NCBI GenBank assembly: GCA_003230965.1
Contig: QIHL01000044.1
Location: forward strand, 1-9,682
DNA length: 9,682 bases
Direction: 5' to 3'
Source of the DNA: Candidatus Magasanikiibacteriota bacterium
GTDB taxonomy: Bacteria; Patescibacteriota; Patescibacteriia; Magasanikbacterales; UBA922
This document shows, in pieces, positions 1-6,312 of this stretch (positions within the stretch are counted from its first letter, which is position 1; every line of letters starts with the position of its first letter). The notes under the pieces were generated by a model, which did not search any database, was not told where the DNA came from, and saw only the letters and a program-made list of their open reading frames with translations. The position numbers and the translations under genes were made by a program.

Positions 1-75
1 GGAACGTCAACACAAAGAGTGTTAAAAACAAACACACAACTCTCTTATATTAGAGATCGACCCTTTGTTGCGTGA
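1..75 (+). CDS. possible 3' end of an unidentified gene entering from the left
   Basis: One plus-strand frame is open from the first base to a TGA at 73-75, giving 24 residues that end in RDRPFVA. The other two plus frames hit stops within about 50 bases, and no convincing minus-strand start reaches the left edge. If real, this gene converges on hpf, with 43 bases between the two stop codons. I do not recognise the peptide, and an open stretch of 24 codons can occur by chance. The same bases also permit a bulged long-range stem (4-17 with 63-73), so a structured RNA or plain intergenic sequence are alternatives. Confidence 0.2.
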   Translation, partial: GTSTQRVLKTNTQLSYIRDRPFVA

Positions 76-118
76 AACGGACAAAACCTTAGCTTCTGTT
101 TTTAAATCCACGTGACAC

Positions 119-469
119 TTACATTTCGGCATTGTACCCTTTCACATCATGGAGTGTCTCTCTGTCCTTATCTAGCATCTTACCTTTAATCTTTTCTAGT
201 TCTACTTTTAGATGATCCTTAACAATATCAATCGCTTTATATAAATCGTCTGCATCCTTTTCTACCCTAACGAGATTACCTGGAACAGACAAATTCACTT
301 CAGCATAATATATATCTCCTTTCTTGTGGTGATAATTACGTACACCAATGTCAACATCAGCAGTAATAATATGGTCAAAAAATTTGTCTAAACTTTCTAT
401 TTTTTCTGTTACATATTGTTTTAATGCATCAGTAAGTTTAATCCCTGTTCCTTGAATCTGGATAGTCAT
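119..469 (-). CDS. hpf: ribosome hibernation promoting factor, short HPF/RaiA type
   Basis: This is a 116-residue protein of the HPF/RaiA (YfiA) family, which binds the decoding and mRNA channel region of the 30S subunit and silences or protects ribosomes when growth stops. The start MTIQIQGTGIKLT, the strand containing YYAEVNLSVPG (54-64) and the helix motif DLYKAID (75-81) follow the family beta-alpha-beta fold. The protein stops after this domain plus a short charged tail (about 95-116), so it is the short form. It lacks the C-terminal dimerisation domain of long HPF, so 100S pairing in the long-HPF manner is not expected. The ATG at 469 is the only start fitting the family N-terminus; no Shine-Dalgarno sequence precedes it, only a U-rich leader. 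It lies 127 bases after murB on the same strand and has its own promoter (552-580), consistent with separate, growth-phase-dependent expression (inference). Confidence 0.93.
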   Translation of the reverse strand: MTIQIQGTGIKLTDALKQYVTEKIESLDKFFDHIITADVDIGVRNYHHKKGDIYYAEVNLSVPGNLVRVEKDADDLYKAIDIVKDHLKVELEKIKGKMLDKDRETLHDVKGYNAEM

Positions 470-499
470 AAAAAAATAAATAAAATATAAGTAAAAAAG

Positions 500-524
500 A
501 TGAGTAATTTAATTATGAGTAATT
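500..524. repeat. tandem 10-bp direct repeat in the hpf leader
   Basis: The sequence ATGAGTAATT occurs at 500-509 and again at 515-524, a 15-base period. It lies inside the predicted 5' untranslated region of hpf (about 545 to 470), where the transcript reads AATTACTCAT twice. It could be a protein or RNA binding site, or simply AT-rich low-complexity sequence. Only the repeat itself is directly seen. Confidence 0.45.
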
Positions 525-551
525 ATTATTCATTTGTTATTATTTACTAGA

Positions 552-580
552 AGTATAACACACTTACCGTTCACTTCCAA
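552..580 (-). promoter_or_regulatory. sigma-70-type promoter of hpf with extended -10
   Basis: Read on the minus strand, TTGGAA (580-575) is followed by a 17-base spacer and TATACT (557-552), preceded by TGT, so an extended -10 element is present. This is a close match to the consensus with ideal spacing. The predicted start of transcription is near 545, giving a leader of about 76 bases before the hpf ATG at 469. It begins only 16 bases past the murB stop, so hpf can be expressed independently of the rsmI-metG-murB transcript. Confidence 0.75.
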
Positions 581-596
581 CTTCACTTTCATTTCT

Positions 597-1610
597 TCAT
601 CCTACTAACTGAATCTCTTCTTCCAAATCAAATCCAGTTTTGTTATACACAGTTGTACGAACACGCTCAATGAGTATTTGCACTTCAGAAGCAGTAGCAC
701 CGCCAATGTTAACAATAAAATTACCATGAGTTGGACTAATCTGAGCATTTCCTTCCTTTTCTCCTTTTATTCCAGCCTGCTCCACCAACCAACCGACGGA
801 AATTTTTCCAATCTTCAAAAACTGTTTTACCTTATCACTTTTTTCGTCAAAATTTTTTAGCAAAAGTTCTTTATTTTTTCTTATTTTTTCTTTTTGTAAA
901 GTATTGATTGCTATTTTTTCATTGATAATAATATTTTTAAAAATACAACCAGTTGATGCATACCCCTGTGGTTGTGTTTTGTTACGATATTGAATGTGTT
1001 TAATCACTTGTTTCATACCTAATACCTTATCATCTTTACTTACTTTAGCAAGATTAAATTGTGTACGAAGAATAATGCCACCATCGTGTTTAAATATACT
1101 ATCGCGATACCCAAACTGACACTCGTCAAGTGTATATTCAACAATATCTCCATTTTTATATACATCCACTTTTACTAAACTATCTTTAATTTCGCTACCC
1201 ATTGCACCAGCATTACCGCGCACTGATCCGCCAACAGTTCCCGGAACTCCAACACACCACTCAAGACCTGTACATCCAGCTTTCACAATTTCTTGCGCCA
1301 ATTTCGGCATCATCACCCCAGCATCAACTGTTACAAATTCTTCATCAAATATAATTTTTGTATTACATACATGTACAATCACACCCACAAATTCACTATC
1401 ACTCACCAATATATTACTCCCAGCACCAATCACGACATATAGCACGCCTTCGCTATCCAAATACTCAAATAACTTAATCAATTTCTCAGTAGAATCTATA
1501 ATTACAAAAAACTGTGCAGATCCACCAATCTTAAACGTTGTATGTTTCGCCATTGACTCGTTTGCCTTAACTTTACCGAAAGTTTTTAGTTTTGTATAAA
1601 GTTGATCCAT
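597..1610 (-). CDS. murB: UDP-N-acetylenolpyruvoylglucosamine reductase
   Basis: MurB is the FAD enzyme that reduces enolpyruvyl-UDP-GlcNAc to UDP-MurNAc with NADPH, the second committed step of peptidoglycan precursor synthesis, in the cytoplasm. The 337-residue protein shows the FAD-binding motifs GAGSN (62-66) and GVPGTVGGSV (121-130) followed by NAGA. The substrate Arg lies in YRDS (R169) and the catalytic Glu near the end is E332 in LEEEIQ. The proton-donor Ser of the GSxFK motif is Cys here (C222 in GCIFKN), probably a functional replacement. About 45 Lys/Glu/Asn-rich residues (about 227-271) are inserted between that motif and the usual following segment, which resumes at VGWLVEQAG. 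The start fits the family and is the only gene here with a Shine-Dalgarno-like AAGGA. It ends on TGA, 127 bases before hpf, and probably shares a transcript with rsmI and metG. Confidence 0.97.
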   Translation of the reverse strand: MDQLYTKLKTFGKVKANESMAKHTTFKIGGSAQFFVIIDSTEKLIKLFEYLDSEGVLYVVIGAGSNILVSDSEFVGVIVHVCNTKIIFDEEFVTVDAGVMMPKLAQEIVKAGCTGLEWCVGVPGTVGGSVRGNAGAMGSEIKDSLVKVDVYKNGDIVEYTLDECQFGYRDSIFKHDGGIILRTQFNLAKVSKDDKVLGMKQVIKHIQYRNKTQPQGYASTGCIFKNIIINEKIAINTLQKEKIRKNKELLLKNFDEKSDKVKQFLKIGKISVGWLVEQAGIKGEKEGNAQISPTHGNFIVNIGGATASEVQILIERVRTTVYNKTGFDLEEEIQLVG

Positions 1611-1618
1611 AGTATTAT

Positions 1619-1623
1619 TCCTT
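1619..1623 (-). promoter_or_regulatory. Shine-Dalgarno-like site of murB
   Basis: On the minus strand AAGGA lies 8 bases upstream of the murB ATG at 1610. It supports that start. It is noteworthy because none of the other seven genes in the window has a comparable purine-rich site at the right distance. Confidence 0.6.
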
Positions 1624-1660
1624 AATTAATTTTATGTAGTTGATTACAAACAACTGCATG

Positions 1661-3187
1661 CTACACCAATCGTGGAAATAATGCCTCGCCCTTCTCTACT
1701 TTGGCCCCCTGTTTTAATCTTCCCCACTGTCTTTCTTTATCAAATGTTTCAAGTCCGTCAAGCGAAATACCAAGCTCACTCAAAATCTTTTCTGCTGACT
1801 CAGGAATAATTGGCAATAGTGCAATCGCAACATGACGTAATCCTTCAGTAAGCTGATAGAGCAAACCAGAAATGTCTTCTCCATTTTTAACTTTTTTCCA
1901 TGGCTTTTCTTCAGATATAATCTCATCAAGTGACCTAGCAAAATTATTTACTAACCCGATGACTGTTTCAAAATCAAATTTAGTAAATGCTTCATTATAC
2001 TTATCCCAAAAATCTGTAGTCCGCAATGTATCGTTTGTTTTATTTCCAACTACTCCATCATCATACTTCTCAACCATTGTTAAAATCCTACTTGTCAAAT
2101 TTCCAATACCATTTGCTAAATGCGCAGTATAAAATTCTTCAAACCGTTGTGTAGACCAATCGCCATCATCATAACTTGGCAAGGCACCAAGCAAGTAAAA
2201 ACGTACTGCATCAGTTCCATATTTATCAATTACAACATACGGATCTACGACATTTCCTAAACTCTTACTCATTTTTTGTCCTTCTGAAATAATAAATCCA
2301 TGAACAAACACCTGCTTTGACATCGGCAAATCTGCAGCCAAAAGCATTGCCTGCCACATGGCTGACTGTTGACGCAAATTATCCTTGCCAGCCACTTGTA
2401 GTGCATTTGGTTCATCTTTTGTCCCCCAAAATGTCTCAAACTGTTTTTCATCCTCAGGCCAGCCAAGCGTAGAAATATAATTCACAAGTGCATCAAACCA
2501 TACATACATAACGTGATCACTGTCGTCTGGCACTGCAATACCCCATGGCATTTTTTCTTTGAGACGAGAAATACTAAAATCTGTGAGACCACGTTCTACA
2601 AATGCCTTGATTTCATTAAACCGATGATTCGGAATAACAAATTCAAGATTCTCGGCATAATACTGTAATAATTTTTCACTAAATTTACTAAATAGAAAAA
2701 AATAATTTTCTTCATTGATCAATTCAATTTCCATGTTTGGGTGCAATGAACACTTTAGATAATTCAACTCTGAATCTGTTTTTTCCAACTCACATCCAAC
2801 ACAATACTTTGCTTGATAAATACGTTTTTCAATAAATCCATTCGCATCACAACGTCGCCAAAACTCTTGTGCAGCATGTACATGATGTTCATTGCTTGTG
2901 CGAATAAAATTTGTATAACTTAAATTAAGTGCTTTTTTAAGAAAATCAAATTTTTTAGCATAGATATCAATATATGTTTGAATATCTATGCCCTCTTGTT
3001 TTGCTTTACGATAAATTTTTAATCCATGTTCATCTGTACCTGTATTAAAAATTACCTCTTTACCGAGCAAACGTTGATATCTCGCAATTGCATCGGCTTG
3101 CACAATTTCAAGCGCAAAACCAATATGCGGATTTGCGTTAATATATGGCAAGGTAGTTGTAATGTAGAATGGTTTTTTTTTCTCCAT
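1661..3187 (-). CDS. metG: methionyl-tRNA synthetase
   Basis: This class I aminoacyl-tRNA synthetase charges tRNA-Met for both initiation and elongation. The 508-residue protein has the nucleotide-binding signature as HIGF (21-24, usually HIGH), then GTDEHG (50-55). A zinc knuckle C129-x2-C132...C146-x2-H149 matches the spacing I recall for the Thermus enzyme (C127, C130, C144, H147). The methionine-pocket segment YVWFDALVNY (228-237) and the KMSKS loop (305-309) follow. The anticodon-binding helical domain carries the NxxGNLxxR pattern (359-367) and KPW (428-430). The protein ends right after that domain, so the C-terminal Trbp111/EMAP-like tRNA-binding domain of some MetRS is absent and it is probably monomeric (inference). 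It starts 11 bases after the rsmI stop without a Shine-Dalgarno site, suggesting translational coupling. Confidence 0.98.
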   Translation of the reverse strand: MEKKKPFYITTTLPYINANPHIGFALEIVQADAIARYQRLLGKEVIFNTGTDEHGLKIYRKAKQEGIDIQTYIDIYAKKFDFLKKALNLSYTNFIRTSNEHHVHAAQEFWRRCDANGFIEKRIYQAKYCVGCELEKTDSELNYLKCSLHPNMEIELINEENYFFLFSKFSEKLLQYYAENLEFVIPNHRFNEIKAFVERGLTDFSISRLKEKMPWGIAVPDDSDHVMYVWFDALVNYISTLGWPEDEKQFETFWGTKDEPNALQVAGKDNLRQQSAMWQAMLLAADLPMSKQVFVHGFIISEGQKMSKSLGNVVDPYVVIDKYGTDAVRFYLLGALPSYDDGDWSTQRFEEFYTAHLANGIGNLTSRILTMVEKYDDGVVGNKTNDTLRTTDFWDKYNEAFTKFDFETVIGLVNNFARSLDEIISEEKPWKKVKNGEDISGLLYQLTEGLRHVAIALLPIIPESAEKILSELGISLDGLETFDKERQWGRLKQGAKVEKGEALFPRLV

Positions 3188-3198
3188 AAATAAAATTA

Positions 3199-3876
3199 TT
3201 ATTTTTTATTTTTTATAATTACTACATACTCCCCTTTTTCCAATATATTCATTGTAGTTATTTGATTGATTGTTCCACGATATATAGACTCAAACTTTTT
3301 TGTGAGCTCTCTACAGATACAAACCTCTTGAGAGGAATCTAAAACATTTACCAGTTGCGCAATTGCTTTCGTGATACGATGACTGGATTCATAAAATACA
3401 ACAGTGTAACTACTATCTGCAACTATTTGAAAAAAGGTCTGTCTCCCTTTTTTGTGCGGAGGAAAACCAAGAAATAAAAACTTATCTGCCTGAAATCCAG
3501 AAATAGATAATGCTGTTACAACAGCCGATACTCCAGGAATTGGAATAATCAAAAGAGTATCCATGCTTTCAACCAATTTATGAATCAATAAATTCCCAGG
3601 ATCACAAATACCTGGAGTCCCTGCATCTGTCACAAGTGCTACATGCTTACCTAACTCCAAAAATTCGCGAATCTCTACAACTTTCTTTTCATCACTATGA
3701 CGGTGATAACTTATTGTAATCTTTTTAATCTCATAATGATTCAAGAGCTTCTGCGTCACTCTAGTATCTTCACAAAGTATAATATCAACAGATTTGAGTA
3801 CCTCAATAGCACGAAATGTAATATCCGCAAGATTACCGATTGGCGTAGATATGATAGAAAGACTTCCTATTTGCAT
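3199..3876 (-). CDS. rsmI: 16S rRNA (cytidine(1402)-2'-O)-methyltransferase
   Basis: RsmI is a tetrapyrrole-methylase-fold enzyme that uses S-adenosylmethionine to methylate the ribose of C1402 in the 30S decoding centre. Family motifs are clear: STPIGNLADITFRA (10-23), CEDTR (35-39), VTDAGTPGICDPG (82-94, with Cys for the usual Ser), PIPGVSA (112-118), FYESSHRI (161-168) and the RELTKKFESIYRGT segment (189-202). At 225 residues it is about 50 shorter than typical RsmI of roughly 275-290, because it ends straight after the catalytic fold (GEYVVIIKNKK) and lacks the C-terminal helical RsmI domain. It is the first gene of the leftward cluster. The ATG at 3876 fits the family start and lies only 8 bases past the -10 hexamer, so the transcript is probably leaderless. 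Confidence 0.96.
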   Translation of the reverse strand: MQIGSLSIISTPIGNLADITFRAIEVLKSVDIILCEDTRVTQKLLNHYEIKKITISYHRHSDEKKVVEIREFLELGKHVALVTDAGTPGICDPGNLLIHKLVESMDTLLIIPIPGVSAVVTALSISGFQADKFLFLGFPPHKKGRQTFFQIVADSSYTVVFYESSHRITKAIAQLVNVLDSSQEVCICRELTKKFESIYRGTINQITTMNILEKGEYVVIIKNKK

Positions 3877-3884
3877 GAGACTAT

Positions 3885-3911
3885 ATTATACCAAAAAATA
3901 TTAAAAAACAA
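3885..3911 (-). promoter_or_regulatory. rsmI-metG-murB promoter, consensus extended -10
   Basis: On the minus strand the sequence TGGTATAAT (3893-3885) is a perfect extended -10 element. A weak -35, TTGTTT (3911-3906), lies 15 bases upstream. Transcription should start at about 3878, only 1-3 bases before the rsmI ATG at 3876, so the mRNA would have essentially no leader. Two A6 tracts (plus strand 3893-3898 and 3903-3908), exactly 10 bases apart, occupy the spacer and may bend the DNA. Confidence 0.7.
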
Positions 3912-3930
3912 CCTATGCAGTGTTTAACCT

Positions 3931-3958
3931 TTTACTATTACGATACTTCTGATATACT
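3931..3958 (+). promoter_or_regulatory. promoter of the rightward four-gene operon
   Basis: TTTACT (3931-3936) is followed 16 bases later by TATACT (3953-3958), which is preceded by TGA, an extended -10. The predicted transcription start is near 3965, giving a leader of about 20 bases before the ATG at 3985. It is divergent from, and does not overlap, the rsmI promoter. Confidence 0.6.
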
Positions 3959-3968
3959 AAACTAGTAT
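3954..3968. repeat. inverted repeat ATACTA-AAC-TAGTAT over the -10/start region
   Basis: A perfect 6-base inverted repeat with a 3-base centre overlaps the -10 hexamer and the predicted start of transcription of the rightward operon. A related outer pair, GATACT (3942-3947) and AGTATC (3964-3969), shares its right half. The position suits an operator. It is too AT-rich and too early in the transcript to be a convincing terminator or riboswitch. No regulator gene is present in the window. Confidence 0.4.
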
Positions 3969-3984
3969 CTTTTATATTATACCT

Positions 3985-6303
3985 ATGACAATTATTTCAC
4001 GTATTTTAATTTTCTCTTTTATATTCTTAACTGGAATAGTACCACTAACGGTTCTGGCAGATACAACTACTGTTCCATTTAATCCAAGCAACATCATCAC
4101 TGATCAAGAACTCCAAAATTGGCAAAGCATGAATGCATCTGATATCCAAGGATTCTTGGAATCAAAAGGAGGGTATATCACTAATTTAACTACGCCAGAT
4201 ACAAACGGAAATATCCTTCCAGCATCAACAATTATTTACAATGCTGGTGTTGAACACAAAATCAATCCAAAATATATTCTTGATGTATTGCAAAAAGAGC
4301 AAAGTCTTGTTACAGATCCAAAACCAACACAACAACAATTAAATGGTGCAGCAGGATATGGCATCACAGACGGATGTGGGTGGAAGTGTACAGCGTATCT
4401 GAACAATAAAGGATTCGGCAAACAAGTAGACGCCTCGGCTGGTCTCATGCGTTGGTATTATGATAACTATATGACAAAATCATTTATCAAACGAGCCCAT
4501 ACGACGTATGACATTGATGGAAAGCTAATTGCACCAATAAATCTAGCAACAGCATTTCTCTATACCTACACACCACATATGCACGGCAATGAAAACTTTT
4601 GGACTATTTGGAAAAATTGGTTTGGTGAAACGTATCCAAACGGAACATTATTAAAAAGTAAAAATTCCTCAACTGTTTATCTGCTATTCAACGGTGAAAA
4701 ACGCCCTTTTGCTAATGAGAACGCATTGATTACCCGTTTTGATCCACAACGTATTGTGGTCGTTCCACAATCTGAATTGGATAGATACGAAACTGGCACA
4801 AAAATTGACCTACCAAACTTTAGCATTCTAAAAAACAATAACCAGTACTACTTAATGGATTATCAGACTTTACGTCCATTTGCAAACAAAAATGTAGTAA
4901 CACAACTTGGATTTAATCCAGAAGAAATTATACAAGTGACAAGTGCCCAACTACAAGGATATAATATAGGTACAACTATTACAGCAAAAATGACAGCACC
5001 ACTTGGAAGACTAGTAACATCAAAGGAAACAGGTACAGAATATTATCTGAAAGATGGTATCTATCATGAAGTTGTTGATCCAAAAATTGCTACTATTGAT
5101 TTCCCAAACTTGTCTATTGAAATTGTACAAAATAGTCTGATTGCTAGCAATACACCAGGGAAACCACTCCAGCTAACTGATGGAACACTTTTTGGTTTTA
5201 CTGGCTTTTCAGATATATACGTATCAGAAAACGGAAAAAAACGACATATTCCTGATGAAAGCATATTTAAAGCACTTAGGTACTCAATAGACAACGTTGT
5301 GTGGCTAAATACAACAGCACGCTTTATTTATCCAGATGGACAACCAATATATGCACCTCAGAATGGATCAGTCGCCTCAGCCTCTGGTATAAATAATACT
5401 GGAAATGGAATCTCACACTCAATTATTCAAATTACATCAAGCACAACGCCAAAAACAACTCCATCAATGCCTGGTTCATCAGATGTTATTGATACACAAA
5501 TGCAACGAACTTCTGCTGACAAAACTACCTACACTGGTCCTACATATGATACTGCTATAGATGCTTATGTTGTGGCTGATGCACAAACAGGAAAAATTAT
5601 TGCAAGCAAAAATATGAATGTTGTACGACCACTCGCATCATTTACCAAAGTCATGACTGCATATCTTTTGATGAAAAATGGATTGAACCTGAATGCAGTA
5701 TCAACATACGATCAAAAAACAGAACAAGCAACATACCACAGTTACCGTTTGGCAAATGGTGAAAAAGTATTCAACAAAAATTTAATGGATGCATTTCTAA
5801 TCTCGTCTCTCAATACACCGGGACATATTTTGGTTCGTAACATTGCAAACAACGAACAAACATTTATCAACCAAATGAATGCACAAGCAAAAAGCTGGGG
5901 GATGAATAGTACGGTATTTAAAGGTATAACCGGAGAACGCGATGAAACAGTTTCTACTGCAAATAATTATTTAACATTATTTAAGCATGCGGACAACAAC
6001 ATGACTATAAACCAATATCTGCATACAGACTATTATCAATATAATGAAGCACAGGATCTAGACGGAAAACCACATCACTATGATTACAATACAAATGCTC
6101 TGATGAAAGAAACTGATCTTCCATTTACAATTCTCGCAAGTAAAACTGGATACTTAAATTCTGCAGGAGCAAATCTTGCTATGCTTATCAAAGATAATGC
6201 AACAGGAAAAAAATTCTATATTATAACAATGGGAAATCCTGACTACACCAATCAATTTATTACGCCCAAACAATTAACCGAATGGGCACTCAAGACATTA
6301 TAA
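3985..6303 (+). CDS. secreted lysozyme-like / repeat / D-Ala-D-Ala carboxypeptidase fusion
   Basis: This 772-residue exported protein probably trims peptidoglycan. A signal peptide (1-25, basic Arg then hydrophobic core, likely cleaved after VLA) precedes a lysozyme-like domain (about 45-215) of the kind I associate with CPR and actinobacterial cell-surface proteins. That domain has a candidate catalytic Glu (E105 in QKEQSL), a GYG segment, a cysteine pair (C131, C135) and the TYTPHMHGN segment. Four degenerate repeats of about 55 residues follow (about 222-455; KRPFANENA, LRPFANKNV, YHEVVDPK, KRHIPDES), then a Ser/Thr/Gly/Pro-rich linker (about 456-520). The C-terminal part is a serine DD-peptidase of family S11 with all three motifs: SFTK (S552, K555), SLN (608-610) and KTG (720-722). 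No C-terminal membrane anchor is visible. It is the first gene of the rightward operon. The DD-peptidase assignment is firm; enzymatic activity of the N-terminal domain is inferred. Confidence 0.92.
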   Translation: MTIISRILIFSFIFLTGIVPLTVLADTTTVPFNPSNIITDQELQNWQSMNASDIQGFLESKGGYITNLTTPDTNGNILPASTIIYNAGVEHKINPKYILDVLQKEQSLVTDPKPTQQQLNGAAGYGITDGCGWKCTAYLNNKGFGKQVDASAGLMRWYYDNYMTKSFIKRAHTTYDIDGKLIAPINLATAFLYTYTPHMHGNENFWTIWKNWFGETYPNGTLLKSKNSSTVYLLFNGEKRPFANENALITRFDPQRIVVVPQSELDRYETGTKIDLPNFSILKNNNQYYLMDYQTLRPFANKNVVTQLGFNPEEIIQVTSAQLQGYNIGTTITAKMTAPLGRLVTSKETGTEYYLKDGIYHEVVDPKIATIDFPNLSIEIVQNSLIASNTPGKPLQLTDGTLFGFTGFSDIYVSENGKKRHIPDESIFKALRYSIDNVVWLNTTARFIYPDGQPIYAPQNGSVASASGINNTGNGISHSIIQITSSTTPKTTPSMPGSSDVIDTQMQRTSADKTTYTGPTYDTAIDAYVVADAQTGKIIASKNMNVVRPLASFTKVMTAYLLMKNGLNLNAVSTYDQKTEQATYHSYRLANGEKVFNKNLMDAFLISSLNTPGHILVRNIANNEQTFINQMNAQAKSWGMNSTVFKGITGERDETVSTANNYLTLFKHADNNMTINQYLHTDYYQYNEAQDLDGKPHHYDYNTNALMKETDLPFTILASKTGYLNSAGANLAMLIKDNATGKKFYIITMGNPDYTNQFITPKQLTEWALKTL

Positions 6304-6312
6304 CTTTTTTGT

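Noticed and set aside
82..108. AAAAC/GTTTT hairpin between the left-edge reading frame and hpf as a bidirectional terminator
   Set aside because: The stem is almost pure A-T, too weak to terminate, and the U-run is short.
597..599. TGA recoded as glycine, as in Gracilibacteria/Absconditabacteria
   Set aside because: All eight genes are full length without in-frame TGA, and murB and def end on TGA exactly at the family C-terminus.
1638..1655. Hairpin AGTTG/CAACT between metG and murB as a terminator
   Set aside because: The stem is only five pairs with an 8-base loop and no following U-run on the minus strand; more likely chance.
2269..2466. Reading frames of 60-86 codons overlapping the main genes on either strand
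   Set aside because: They lie inside well-identified genes, show no family motifs and have no promoter or start-site support of their own.
3971..3980. A second -10 (TATATT/TATTAT) immediately before the wall-enzyme ATG
   Set aside because: It has no extended TG and no -35 match; the element at 3931-3958 is clearly better.
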